Below the pieces are notes generated by a model. It was given only the letters and a program-made list of their open reading frames with translations, ran no database searches and was not told the DNA's origin. A program made the position numbers and the translations under genes. This document shows positions 24,518-37,428 of a DNA stretch of 64,000 nt, piece by piece; position 1 is the first letter of the stretch; each line of letters begins with the position of its first letter. Origin of the DNA: Scylla paramamosain (lineage: Eukaryota; Arthropoda; Malacostraca; Decapoda; Portunidae); assembly GCF_035594125.1 (NCBI RefSeq), contig NC_087151.1:20741753-20805752 (forward strand), read 5' to 3'.

Positions 24518-25765
24518 ATGTTAGAGTCAATAATAGCGAGGAACATTAGGGAACATTTAGACAAACATAACTTGATAAATCAGTCACAGCATGGCTTCAC
24601 GAAGGGGAAGTCTTGCCTGACAAACTTGTTAAGTTTTTACAGTAGGGTGTACGAGGCAGTAGATAATGGTGATAGTTATGATATCTTATATCTGGACTTT
24701 AGTAAAGCATTTGACAAGGTACCCCATCAAAGGCTCCTGAGAAAGGTTAGGGCACACGGGATACATGGGAAGGTGTTAGGCTGGATAGGGTCATGGTTTA
24801 GTGACAGGCGACAGAGAGTGGTAATAAACGGCTCGAAATCCGAGTGGGGTCATGTAATTAGTGGGGTGCCACAGGGATCAGTATTAGGGCCATTGTTATT
24901 TCTAATGTATATCAATGACTTGGATAGTGGAATTAGTAGTGATGTTAGTAAATTTGCGGATGACACAAAGATAGGTAGATTAATTAGGTCAGAATCGGAT
25001 GCCACCGCCTTGCAGGCAGACTTAGATAGAATGAATGAATGGACGGATAGATGGCAAATGCAATTTAATATCAATAAATGCAAAGTGCTTAGCGTAGGTA
25101 GAGGAAACCCACACAATAGGTACACATTAGACAGCCAAACTCTGGTAGGTACAGGGTACGAGAAAGATTTAGGAGTTATAGTTAGCTCTGAACTCCGTCT
25201 AGGGAAGCAATGCATAGAAGCCAGAAACAAGGCAAATAGGGTACTAGGATTTATTTTTAGGAGTGTTAAAAGTAGAAGGCCGGGAGTAATATTAAAGTTA
25301 TACTTGGCGCTGGTCAGACCTCATCTAGACTACGCGGTGCAGTTCTGGTCCCCACATTACAGGAAAGATATAGGTCTATTAGAATCAGTAAAGAGGAGAA
25401 TGACTAAAAGGATACAGGGGATGAAGAGTATTCCTTACGAGGCGAGGTTGAAGCTGTTGAATTTACATTCTTTAGAGAGACGTAGGTTAAGAGGGGACCT
25501 GATAGAAGTCTTTAAGTGGTATAAGGGTTATAACAAGGGAGATGTAAGCAAAATTCTTAGGATGAGCAACCAGGGTAGAACAAGAAATAACGGGTTCAAG
25601 CTTGAAAAATTTAGGTTTAGGAAGGAGATAGGGAAAAATTGGTTCTCAAATAGAGTGGTAGACGAGTGGAACGGACTCAGTAATCATGTAGTTAGTGCTA
25701 GGACACTAGAGAGCTTTAAGAGAAAATTAAACAAGTTTATGGATGGGGATAACAGATGGAAATAG
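24518..25765 (+). CDS. Reverse transcriptase of CR1-group LINE (415 codons, 5' truncated but otherwise intact)
   Basis: The protein is the RT and C-terminal part of a LINE polyprotein that copies element RNA at a nicked target. Visible motifs are 'SQHGFTKGKSC' (23-33), motif A 'LYLDFSKAFDKVPH' with Asp60, motif B 'SGVPQGSVLGPLLF' (115-128), the F-A-D-D catalytic box (146-149), 'FNINKCKVLSVGR' (173-185), thumb and 'LYLALVRPHLDYAVQFWSPH', and a C-terminal 'NRVVDEWNGLSNHVV' region ending at the stop 25763-25765. All core catalytic residues are present. The annotated Met is only the first in frame. The frame is open from 24410, and the upstream fingers and endonuclease are missing, so the copy cannot be autonomous. 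Absence of any frameshift contrasts with the Jockey-like copies and indicates a recent insertion. Confidence 0.9.
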   Translation: MLESIIARNIREHLDKHNLINQSQHGFTKGKSCLTNLLSFYSRVYEAVDNGDSYDILYLDFSKAFDKVPHQRLLRKVRAHGIHGKVLGWIGSWFSDRRQRVVINGSKSEWGHVISGVPQGSVLGPLLFLMYINDLDSGISSDVSKFADDTKIGRLIRSESDATALQADLDRMNEWTDRWQMQFNINKCKVLSVGRGNPHNRYTLDSQTLVGTGYEKDLGVIVSSELRLGKQCIEARNKANRVLGFIFRSVKSRRPGVILKLYLALVRPHLDYAVQFWSPHYRKDIGLLESVKRRMTKRIQGMKSIPYEARLKLLNLHSLERRRLRGDLIEVFKWYKGYNKGDVSKILRMSNQGRTRNNGFKLEKFRFRKEIGKNWFSNRVVDEWNGLSNHVVSARTLESFKRKLNKFMDGDNRWK

Positions 25766-26420
25766 GTAGGTGTGTTTCATACAGGGACTGCCACGTGTAA
25801 GCCTGGTCGCTTCTTGCAGCTTCCCTTATTTCTTATGTTCTTATGTTCTGAGCATTTCTTGGACCTAACAAACTATAAAACACTTAAAACATACATTATT
25901 GGAAATTATCTGTTTCTCCAGAAAATGTTTTTTGTATACATTTTGGCGTTTTTGTACCTAAAATAGTCAATGAGACTCATAATACACGCTTTTAGTAATA
26001 ATGATTTGCTTTTCAATATAGAGTAATACTTATTTGTTTTAGCGTCTCAGCACCTAAGAACCTCATAAAGAACCCTCATAAAACATGCTTGTGGAAATAC
26101 CATTTAGTTTCCTCATAACGGCTTAATTTACAAATGTTGAGGCGTTTTGGTATATAATGAATTGAAAAATATTTAAAACACTCATTTTTGGCAATATTGT
26201 TCTGTCCCTCCGGAAAGGGAGTTTTCATGCATTTTAGAGTTTTAGTATGTAAGAAGCTCAAAAGCACTCAAAAGATACGATTATCATAATGATGTTAGTT
26301 TTATCATATCAGGTGTTTTCCATGCTTTTTAGCGTTTTGATGCCCAATATGCTCAAAACAGGCAAATGAAACACTTCTGGTAATGTCGTTTCATCGCCCC
26401 ATAGAGGGTGCTTTAAATGT

Positions 26421-26610
26421 ATCGTTTCGTTTTATTATGTTGGTTACTTTACATGAGTTTTTGCGTTCTTGGACCTAACAAACTATAAAACACTTAAAAC
26501 ATACATTATTGGAAATTATCTGTTTCTCCAGAAAATGTTTTTTGTATACATTTTGGCGTTTTTGTACCTAAAATAGTCAATGAGACTCATAATACACGCT
26601 TTTAGTAATA
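26421..26610 (+). repeat. Unoccupied duplicate of the copy H target site (P2+P3)
   Basis: 26421-26461 is identical to 24304-24344 (41 bp left of copy H), and 26466-26610 is identical to 25856-26000 (145 bp right of copy H). Only a few bases differ at the join. The block sits inside a P8 monomer: 'gtgctttaaatg' before and 'tgttttggtac' after would read as one normal monomer without it. Confidence 0.92.
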
Positions 26611-26996
26611 TGTTTTGGTACATAAGAAGCTCAAAAACACTCAATAAACAGTTTATTTGTGAAGCTATTCTCTTTCTTCATGCCTTTTAGCATTTTGCTA
26701 CGTAAAAGCTGAAGGAAATTCAGAAACCACGTTTTTTACAATGTTGTCTTCTTTTCCATTATAATATGCTTTGCAAGCGCTTTGGCGCTTTTGTATCTAA
26801 CAAGTTAAAAAACAGTCATAATGCTGGTGTTTGGTAATGTGGATGTGTTTCTTAATAAAGGATTCTTTGTATGCATTTTGAAGATTTCGTAACTAACATG
26901 GTGAATAATATTCATAATGAATGTTTTTCTTGATGTTGTTTTGTTTCTCAATATAGAGGACTATTTTCGTGTTTTAGCGTTCTGATATTTAACAAA

Positions 26997-27075
26997 AAAT
27001 AAATAAATTAATAAAAGTAAATAAATAAATAAATAAAAATAAATAAATAAAATAAAATAATGTAAAAAAATAAAT
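26997..27075. repeat. AAATA/AAAT-rich simple sequence
   Basis: Degenerate (AAAT)n/(AAATA)n replacing the linker of a P1 monomer between 'ttctgatatttaac' and 'aactatactgg'. Confidence 0.85.
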
Positions 27076-28174
27076 GAACTATACTGGTTGGTGACTGTTG
27101 TTTCGTTTCCCTATATTGGCTACTTTGCATGTGTTTTGGCGTTTTTGTACCTAAAAAAGTGAAAAAAAAACAAAAAAAAAACAAGTTTTTGGAAATATTG
27201 TCATGTTTCTCTCCATTAGGTGTTCATTGTATGCATTTTGGCGTTTCGATACGAAACACGGTGAATCACATTTATAATAGACATTTTTTCATTTACTTAT
27301 TTTTTTTTTTCCATTACTGAATATTATTCATATCTTTTAGTATTTCAGCACCAAAGAACTTTAAAAAACATTCATAAGATCCCCAGTTTGGCTAATTGCA
27401 ATGTTATCATATTTTCATGGCGCTTTGCTACCTAATAAACTAAAAAAACACTCAAAATACACGTTTTTGGTAATGTCCTTTTGTTCCTTCAGTAAGGATG
27501 TTTTCATGTATCTTAGAGTTTGGCACGTAAGAAGTCCAATATCACTCAAAAGACAAGATTCTGATATTGTTGTTTAGTTTTCTAATATATGGTGTTCATG
27601 ATTCTTAGCGGTTTGCTGCCTAATATTGTGAAAAACACGGAGACGACACGTTTCTGGTAATGTCATTTAATTACCCATAATGCATGCTTTGCATGCATTT
27701 TGGCGTTTTATTACCCCCCCCAAAAAAAAAAAAAAACACTAAAAACACACATTTTTGATGGAGTTCTTTTTCTCCATAAAGAATGTTTTACGTGCATTTT
27801 AGCGTTTTCGTACGTTATAAGCAAAAAAATAGTCAAAAACCACGTTTTTTGGTAATGTTTTCTTTTCCGAAATAATGTTCTTTAAATGTTGTTTGGAGTT
27901 TTCTTTTCTAACAAGATAAAGAAAAAAAAATTCAAAATACACTTTTTTGATGTTCATTTTTCCATAATAGGTGTTTTACATGCGTTTTACCGTTTTGGTA
28001 CTTAGGAAGCTGAAAAAAGAGCCATGTATTTAGTGATTTTATTTTCCGAAATAGTGTGCTTTGCATGATACAGGTTTTTGAAAATATAGTTTTCTTTTTT
28101 TAATAAACGGTTCTTTGTATGTGTATTGGCGTTTTGGTACCTAACATGGTAAATAAGACAATACATGTTTTTTT

Positions 28175-28389
<215 letters not shown>

Positions 28390-31300
28390 TCAATATAGGG
28401 TACTATTCAAGTGGTTTAGCATTCTGATGGTAAGAACATCAAAAACACTCATAATTTACGTTTTTGATTATATCGTTTCGTTTCCCTCTTTCGGGTACTT
28501 TACATGTGTTTTGGGGTTTGGTAGCTAATAAATAAAACTTTAAACACACGTTTTTAGAAATGTTGTTCTCTATCTCTAGAAAAGGTTCTTTTTATGTATT
28601 TTGCTGTTTTGATTCTTAACATGATGGAAGACACTCATAACACACTTCTTTGGTAATTTTTTTTTCTTTTTATGATAGAGAAATATTCATATGTTTTAGA
28701 GATTCAGCACCTATGAACCTTAAAAAAAGCACTCATAAGACACGTTTCCGGTAATATTTTTTAGTTACTACTAAAAATACTATACTAGCATATGTTTAGG
28801 CGTTTTGTCACCTAATGAACTGAAAAAAAAAAAACACTAAAACACACGTTTCTGGTAATGTTATATTCCTCTTGAAAGAGTGTTTTGTATGCATTTTTAG
28901 AATTTTGGTACGTAAGAAGCTCAAAAACACAAAAGTTATGATTTTGATAATATTGTTTACAGGGTTCCTATATTGGATGTTTCCCATGATTTTTAGCAAT
29001 TTTGTGCTCTATATGCTCAAAAACACACAAATAACACGTTTTTGGTACAAGCGTTTAATTACCCTACATAGGGTGCTTTGCTTACATTTTGGCGTTCTGG
29101 TACCTAACAAGCTCAAAAAACACTCAAAATACACTTTTTTTCAAGAATTTGTTTTGTTTCTGTATAATGGGTGTTTTGCATGCTTTTTACCGTTTTGGTT
29201 CTTAAGAAGCTGAAAAAAAAAAACCCAAGAGTTAGGTTTTTGGTAATGTATTCTTTTCTATTATAGTGTGCTTTAAATGCTCTGATGCGTTTTGATATGT
29301 AACAATTTCAGTCTTAATACAAATTTTTGGTAATGTAAAAGTGTTTCTTCATATATATTTCATTGCATATATTTTGTCGTTTTTGTACCTAATATGGTGA
29401 ATAGAACTTAATACACGTTTTTGTTAAAGTTGTACTGTTTCACACTATAGAGGACAATTCACGTGTTTTAGTTAGTGTTTTGATACCTTAAAACATAAAA
29501 AAAAAAACACTCATAATACACGTTTGTGATTATATCGTTTCGTTTCACTCTACAGGCTACATTGCATGTGTTTGGTAATTTGGTACCTAACAAACTCAAA
29601 AATACTTAAAACACACGTTTTTTTTAAATGTTCTGTTTCTCCAGAAACTGTTATATTACGTTTTGGTATTTAACATGACTAATGACACTCACAATACACG
29701 TTTTTTTGGTAATGAAGTTATGTTGCCTCAATATAGAGTAATATTCATATGATTTAGCGTTTCACCTCATAAGAACCTTAAACACTCATAAGACATGTTT
29801 GTGGTAATATCGATTAGTTTCCCCGTATAGGCTACTTTGCACCCAAAACGCACGTTTTAATAATGCTTTTCTTCTTCTACAGAACGAGTTTTAGAGCTTT
29901 TCAGAGTTTTGTTATGTAAGATAAGATGTTATGTAAGATGATGAAAACACTCAAACGACAAGATTTTTGTAATGTTGTTTAGATTTCTCATAAAGGTATT
30001 TTTCCGTGCTTTTTACCGTTTGAGTGACTATTATGATGAAAAACACGCAAAAGAAACGTTTCTTGTATTGTCGTTTCATTACCCTATATAGGGTGTTTTG
30101 CATGCATTTTGGCGTTTTGGTATCTAACAAGCTAAAAAATACACAAAATACATTTTTTGATGATTTTTTTTTCATTCTTAGTAACGGGTGTTTTGAATAT
30201 GTTTTAACGTTTTGGTACGTAAAAGCACTCAAAAGCCGCGTTTTTGGAATTTTTTTCTTTTACCATACATAATGTGCTTTGCATGCACTTTGACGTTTTG
30301 GTACCTAACAAGTTCAAAAACAGGATTTTGGTAATTGAGTTATCTTTTTCCAAATAAGTTTTTTTTTTTTTTGTATCTATTTTGGCGTTTTGATGTCTAA
30401 CGGGGTGAGAAAGACTCACAATACACATTTTTTTTATTCTGTAATATTGTTGTTTCTGAATATAGAGTACTTTTCACGTGCTTCAGCATTCTGATACCTA
30501 AGAACATCTAAAACTCTCATAATAGATGTTTGTGATTTTATCGTTTCGTTTCCCTATATTGGCTAATTTCCCTGTGTTTTGGCATTTTGGTACCTAGCAT
30601 ACTGCAAAAAAAAAAAAAAAAAATGTTTTTCTGTTTCTTTAGATAGGTTTCTTTGTATGTATTTTGATATTTTAGTACCTTATATGGTGAATCACACTTA
30701 TAATACTCGTTTTTGGTGATGATGTTTTTTCTCAATATTACTAGTAATTAATATTAATTAAAATTAATAATATTTATATGTTTTGGCGCTTCAGCCCCTC
30801 AGAATCTTTAAACACTCATAGGGCATGTTTGTGGTGATATATTTTATTTTCCCTATATTGGCTACTTTTGATGTGTTTTAGAGTTTTGGTACCTAATATA
30901 AACTAAAAAAAAAAAAAAAGTGCTCAAAACACACTTTTTAGTAATGTTGTTCTCTTGCTCCAGAAAAGGTGTTTTGTATACTTTTTTAGAGTTTGGGTAG
31001 ATTAGAAGCTGAAAAACACTAATAAGACACAATTTTGGTAATACCACTTTTTTTTCCTTTATAGGATTTTTTTCCATGCTTTCCAACGTTTTGGTTCCTA
31101 ATATACTAAAAAAAAGCGCAAATGACACATATCTGATAATGTTATAGCATTGTCCCATATAAGGTGCTTTGTATGCATTTTGACTTTTTGGAACCTAAAA
31201 AGCTAAAAAAAATACTAAAAAGACACTATTTTCAAATAATATATGTTTCTACATGAAAGGTGATTTGCATGCGTTTTAGTGTTTTAGTACGTAAATTGAA

Positions 31301-32905
31301 AACAGTCAAAAGCTCCGTTTTTGGTAATGTTTTATTTTCCAATATAGTGTACTTTGTATGCAGTTTCACGTTTTGGTACCTCACAAGTTTAAAAGTCAAA
31401 ATACAGGATTTTAGTAATATAGTTGTTCCTTCATATATTGTCATTTTATATATTTTAGCGTTTTGGCACCTAATATGGTTGATAAGACTCAAAATACACG
31501 TTTTTGTTGATGATGTTCTGTTTTTCAATATAAAGTTAAATTAATTTGTTTTAGCGTTAAGCACTTAAGAATCTAAAAACACTCATAAGACACGTTTGTC
31601 ATAATATCATTTAATTTCCAAATAATGACCATTTTGTTTTATTACCTAATAAACTGCAAAATGCTCAAAACACACGTTTTTGGTATTGTTGATCTGTTGC
31701 TTCATAAAGGGTGTTTCATATGCATTTTAGATATTTGGTTTGTTAGAAGCTCAGAAACATTAAAGTGACACGATTTTTGTAATATTGTTTAACTTTCTTA
31801 AATAGGTTTTTTTTTTCCCATGTTTATTTATTTATTTATCTATTTTTATAGTTTTGCGCGTAATATGCTCAATAACACGCAAATGACACGTTTCTGGTAT
31901 GTTGTTTCATTACCCAATATAGGGTGCTAAGAATGTATTTTGATGTTTTGGTATCTAACACGCTCAAAAACACTCAAAATACATATTTTGGATGTTGTTC
32001 TGTTTTTTTTTTTTCTATTAAGCGGTGTTTTGCATGCGAGCCTGTTGTCTTTAACGTTCGTGAATAGAGTGTAAAAAAGGTGTCTGCTCTAACCTCTTAA
32101 ACTACTGCACTATTGCTTTAATTTCCTGCCCCTCTGAAGTTTTGAATATATCCTGAATAAGAAGATTCTTAAACATCTATCATTTCACGATCATACATGT
32201 GATTGCCAGTATGGGTTCAGTCATGGCCGCTCTACTGGCCATCCTTACTGAGTCTTGGTCATCTTCTTTTAAGGATTTTGTGAAACTTTCGCTGTTGCCT
32301 AAGAAATATCAAAAAGGTTTTGACAGAATATGGCACGATCTTTAATTTCCAAACTACCTTCCTACGTACTTACCTTCTATCCTTTTCTCTGTAATTTCAC
32401 CTCAAATGTCCTTTTTGTCCGTGTTATTGTTGCTGTTGTAGGCGGAGACTATTCTTCTCCTAAGTCTACGTATTAACAATGGTGTTCCTATTATTCATTA
32501 ATGATCTAAGACAAAATTCTTGTCCTATCTATCCACTTCTACGCTGATACCACTATGCACTTTCCTACGTCTTTTCGTAGACGTCCAACCCTTTAGAAGC
32601 TAAACAGCTCACGTCGGGTAGCCACACTACGCCAGACTTCTAATTTCTTAAAAATTTCTGTTTGGGGTAGAGTAATGCCTCAAAAACTCAATTCCTTCAT
32701 ATATCAACTTAACAGAGCGTTCCAGATAACTATCCCCTCTTTTTTATTGACACTCAGCTGTCCCCTGCTGCTACATTGAACTTCATCTGTCTGTCTTTCA
32801 TTAATAATCTAAGCTGGAAACTTCACATGTCATCTCTAGCTAAAACAGCTTATATGAAGTTAGGCATTCAGAGTCGTCCCCGCCAGTGTTTCTCACCCCT
32901 CCACA

Positions 32906-33587
<682 letters not shown>

Positions 33588-34180
33588 TAAGCTGCTGACC
33601 ATGTACATATAGACGGCCATTATCAATCCATGTAAGAAGTTCCAACCATGTATAGGTTCCACTCATACCGCTCTTTTAGACTGGGTGAAATAAAAAGTTT
33701 TTAGTCCTATCAATTTCTCTAACTGATTGTCTTAAGCCCTTCTCTCATCGCTGCAATGTTGCATCTCTTGATATCTTAGAATGCTATTTTCACGCTAACT
33801 GCTATTAAGATCTTACTGACTGCATGCCTCCTCTCCTCCCGCGGCCTTGCTGTACAAAACTTTATACTTTCTCTCACCCCTATTCTGTCCATCTCTCTAA
33901 TGCAAGATTACCAGTATTCTCAGTCATTCATCACTGAAACTCTCTGCCTGCTTATGTATTTCCTTCCTCCTATGACTTGAACTCTTTCAAAGTAGGCTTT
34001 AAGACAGTATCCTTCAATTTTGGATTTTTTTTTACCTCGGTTTGGGAACTGGCACTCAAGTGGGTCTTTTTCGAACTTTTGATTGCCCTTGACCAGTGTC
34101 ACTCTTACTTAAAAAAAAAGAAAAAAGAAAAAGAAAACAAAAAACCAACATCAACGACAACATCAACAACAAAAATAACA

Positions 34181-34189
34181 ACAACAACG

Positions 34190-34236
<47 letters not shown>

Positions 34237-34260
34237 AATAACAACAACAACAATAACGAC
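34181..34260. repeat. (AAC)n microsatellite
   Basis: AAC trinucleotides with occasional G or T substitutions, continuing directly from the A-rich tail of copy E. It probably arose from that tail. Confidence 0.9.
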
Positions 34261-34442
34261 AATAATAGTATCAACAAAGAACGTCATCATTAACAACTAC
34301 ATTGTCATCATGAATGATAAAACTTAGTTAACGAAGAAAACAACAACAAACTTAAAATTACAATAATAACATGAGTAAAAAGAAAAAAACTGCAAACACA
34401 ACACAATTTTTGCAATGAAACGATTATTAAATCTTCCGTACC

Positions 34443-34447
<5 letters not shown>

Positions 34448-34475
<28 letters not shown>
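34448..34475. repeat. (CA)n microsatellite
   Basis: Fourteen CA dinucleotides, uninterrupted. Confidence 0.95.
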
Positions 34476-34481
<6 letters not shown>

Positions 34482-34569
34482 TAATGATGATAATGACAAT
34501 AATAATGCCGATAATGTACTATACTAAAATTGTAATTTAAAATTATTATTATCGTTATTACAACTATAA

Positions 34570-34667
34570 AAATAATAATAATAATAATAATAATAATAAG
34601 AGGAACAACAACAACAATACTACTACTACTACTAATAATAATAACGATAATAATAATAATAATAATG

Positions 34668-34727
<60 letters not shown>

Positions 34728-34735
34728 TAACAAGC
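34570..34735. repeat. (AAT)n microsatellites with AAC/ACT interruptions
   Basis: Two AAT-type runs (34570-34598 and about 34632-34732) joined by short AAC and ACT runs. Confidence 0.9.
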
Positions 34736-34736
34736 A

Positions 34737-34963
34737 TGCAAGAACATGAAAATTAATTATAACGACAAACGACTGTTTCTTATAACTGGTTCGAGGAGGA
34801 ACTGACCCCCACTGAATCGTGACATGTATTGCGCCCGTTATTTCAGGGAATGTGGCTTGAATGACTCTTCTTCCTACCCCCGTGGCGAGCAGTGCTTTCC
34901 CGAAGTGTGCGGTACGCTGTGTGTCTCGAGGTCCCATAATCAGTAATGAGGGTGAGTTTTGAC

Positions 34964-34968
<5 letters not shown>
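34737..34968. other. Unrecognised non-repetitive sequence
   Basis: About 230 bp with clearly higher G+C than its surroundings. I see no reading frame of note, no tRNA fold and no similarity to the array or the retroelements. It may be remnant genomic DNA or part of an unidentified element. Confidence 0.5.

Positions 34969-35057
<89 letters not shown>
34969..35057. repeat. (AG)n microsatellite, ~89 bp
   Basis: Uninterrupted AG dinucleotides after 'gttttgacgaggg'. Confidence 0.95.
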
Positions 35058-35060
<3 letters not shown>

Positions 35061-35420
35061 AGGTAGGCATGAAAGTGTTTTCCGCATTTGACTTACTTAC
35101 TAGAACTTTATTTATTTACTTTATTTATCTATTTATTGTTTATTATTTTTGTAAGTTAGCTTCGCATTGGCACAACTTATCGTCTTACACGTTTCCAGCA
35201 AGTAGAGATGACTTGTGTAAGGAAAATACATACATAGTAATTGTAATTATGTTATTCCGTTAACAGTAAATGGAAATTCAGGTATTTTGAATTCCTTCCA
35301 GTGAAAAAGAGAGAACCTGGCTATTATTATTTTTATTATTCCTCATCCACATCTTATAATGATTACGATTGGTACTATTATTAATATAGTTTTTTCTTCT
35401 TTTCTTTTCTTCTTTTTTTT

Positions 35421-35436
35421 CTTCTTCTTCTTCTTC

Positions 35437-35491
<55 letters not shown>

Positions 35492-35538
35492 TATTATTAT
35501 TATTATTTTATTATTATTATTATTGTTGTTGTTATTAA

Positions 35539-35610
<72 letters not shown>

Positions 35611-35612
35611 CA
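35421..35612. repeat. (TTC)n then (ATT)n microsatellite
   Basis: TTC units (35421-35438) pass into a long ATT tract with interruptions at about 35488, 35508 and 35525-35540, ending near 35612. Confidence 0.92.
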
Positions 35613-35620
35613 TTGTTATT

Positions 35621-36732
35621 AAAAAAGCATGGAATCTATTTTATATTGGAATACAAAACAATACTGCCAAAAACGTGTCTTTTCAGTGTTTGTGAGCTTT
35701 TTGCGTACTGAAACGCTAAATTGAATGCCCAAAAAAAAAAAAATAAAATATTGCGAAACAGAATAACATTATCAAAAACGTCTTTTTGAGATTCTTACCT
35801 ACAACAAAAACGGCAAAATGCTTGAAAAATACACTGTATAGGAAACGATACGATATTACAAGAAACATGTTTCTGAATTTCTTAGGTACCAGAACGGTAA
35901 AACGCGTGAATAGCACTTTCTATTTACTAGAAAAGAACAGCATTGACAAATATATTTTTTTTTATTTATTTATTTATTCTTTACGTTATTTTGTATCAAA
36001 ACGACAAAATTGATGCAAAACACTCCTTATGGAAAAACAAAAGGGCATTACGAGAAACGTGTGTTTTTGAGCTATTTAACTACCAAAACTCTAAAATGTG
36101 TTAATAGTACCATATATGGTGAAACAAAACTACATTATCAAAAACGCATATTTTGAATGATTCTTTTTTTCACATTGTAGGTACCAAAGGGACAAAATGC
36201 ATTTAAAGCACTCTGTATGGGGAAATGAAATGACATTACAAAAAACATTTCTTTAGAGTGTTTATGAGCTCGTTAGGCATCAAAATGCTATAATGCATGG
36301 AAAGCACTCTATTTTGGAATATGAAAGCACATTACGAAAAGCGTGCCTTTTGAGTGGTTTTGAGCTTCTTATGTATCAGATCGCTAAAATACATACTAAA
36401 CATCCATTGTGGAGGAACAGAATAACATTACCAAAAATATGTGTTTATATGGTGAAACAAAACGACATTACCTGAAATGTGTATTATTGTTTTTGACCTT
36501 CTCAGGTACTAATATCCTAAAACGCGTAAATAACAATCCATATGTAGAAACTGATCAACATTACCAAAAGCGTGTATTTAGGTATTTTTCACAATGTTAG
36601 GTACCAAAACGCCAAAATACCTATATACCCCATATAAAGTGATTTCACTTTATATGGGGAAAGGAAACGTTACCAGAAAAGTGTCTTTTTAGTGTTTTAG
36701 GCAACAAAACGCTAAAATGCTTAGAAATCACC
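35621..36732 (-). repeat. 96-bp satellite array, 5-monomer HOR, reversed
   Basis: Reverse-complement monomers of the 5-member HOR start at 'aaaaaagcatggaatctatt', with linkers such as 'gagcttcttatgtatc' and 'cacattgtaggtacc'. A perfect hairpin lies at 36628-36659. No gene is seen. Confidence 0.85.
36628..36659. repeat. Perfect hairpin (15-bp arms, 2-base loop)
   Basis: 'ccccatataaagtga' is followed by 'tt' and its exact reverse complement. Only the right arm ('tatatggggaaagg' continuing the monomer) is expected in this monomer type, so the left arm is an inverted copy replacing normal bases. Confidence 0.88.
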
Positions 36733-37428
36733 CTAGCAGCTAGGGGGAAGAAAAAAATAAATAACTGGCAGAGACGTCTCAGAACACCTAACTTTCTTAG
36801 AAGCTGTTTTAGCTAGATATGAGATGTGAAGTTTCCACTTCAGATTATAAGTAAAGGACAGACCAAGAATGTTCAGTGTAGAAGGGGAGACAGTTAAGTG
36901 TCACTGAAGAAGATGGGATAGTTGTCTGAAAGGTTGTGTCGAGTTGACTGGAGGAATTTAGTTTTTGAGGCATTGAACAATACCAAGTTTGTTCTGCCCA
37001 AATCAGAAATTAAAAAAAAAAGATCAGTAGCCAGGCGTTCTGTGGCTTCCCTGCGTGATATGTTTACCTCCTGAAGGGTTGGACGTCTATGAAAAGACGT
37101 GGAAAAGTGCAGGGTGGTATCATCAGCGTAGGAGAGGATAGGACAAGAAGTTTGGTTTAGAAAGTCATTGATGAATAATAAGGAGAGAGTGGGTGATAGG
37201 ACAGAACCCTGAGGAACACCACTGTTAATAGATTTAGGAGAAGAACAGTCACCGTGTACCACAGCAGCAATAAAACGGTCAGAAAGGAAACTTGAGATGA
37301 AGTTACAGAGAGAAGGATAGAAGCCGTAGAAGGATAGTTTGGAAATAAAATCTTTTTGCCAAATTCTATCAAAAGCTTTTCATATATCCAAGGCAACAAC
37401 AAGAGTTTCACCGAAATCTCTAAAAGAG
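36733..37428 (-). mobile_element. Jockey-like element copy F, internal fragment
   Basis: Matches copy D from about 46180 to 46865 in reverse and lacks the 5' part, the C-terminal region, the 3' UTR and the A-tail. Left edge ('ctagcagctaggggg') coincides with the 'cagctgcta' of copy D just before the thumb. Right edge is at 'ctaaaagag'. The array continues on both sides. A LINE piece without its 3' end cannot arise by a single target-primed insertion, so a later deletion or copying event is implied. Confidence 0.85.
36894..37262 (-). pseudogene. Copy F: reverse transcriptase palm
   Basis: Reads 'SINSGVPQGSVLSPTLSLLF' and 'QTSCPILSYADDTTLHFSTS', with motif B and the Y-A-D-D box intact. 'FHRRPTLQEVNISRREATER' follows. 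A short A-run expansion near 37011-37020 shifts the frame locally. It is part of a fragment without ends, hence non-functional. Confidence 0.8.

Larger units (their letters stand above)
24345..25850 (+). mobile_element. CR1-group non-LTR retrotransposon (copy H), 5' truncated, young
   Basis: Inserted in a P2 monomer. The 5' end starts inside the RT fingers and is preceded by five imperfect tandem copies of 'cccatctttaagaaagga' with starts at 24363, 24381, 24399, 24421 and 24443. A 415-codon open frame, a short 3' UTR and an 8-bp terminal repeat ('ttcttatg' iterated, about 25829-25850) follow. Short terminal microsatellites instead of poly-A are typical of CR1/L2-type LINEs (family knowledge). 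An unoccupied copy of its target exists at 26421-26610. Confidence 0.9.
34116..35620. other. Non-array island: microsatellites and unrecognised DNA
   Basis: No 96-bp monomers occur between the tail of copy E and 35621. In order it holds an A-rich tail merging into (AAC)n, (CA)n, two (AAT)-type blocks, about 230 bp of ordinary-looking sequence (34737-34968), (AG)n, about 340 bp of AT-rich non-repeated sequence (35058-35400), then (TTC)n and (TTA)n. No gene, RNA gene or element is recognised in the two non-repetitive parts. It lies exactly between the forward 11-monomer and reverse 5-monomer domains. Confidence 0.75.

Noticed and set aside
24850..25230. 126-codon minus-strand frame inside copy H
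   Set aside because: Antisense shadow of the intact reverse-transcriptase frame on the plus strand.
34775..34810. Possible tRNA-like B box ('ggttcgagg') suggesting a tRNA or tRNA-derived SINE
   Set aside because: No matching A box at the right distance and no cloverleaf can be drawn; a short chance match.
34632..35087. 151-codon minus-strand frame with Ser-Leu and Tyr runs
   Set aside because: Most of it translates (AG)n and (AAT)n microsatellites. The short middle part has no recognisable domain.
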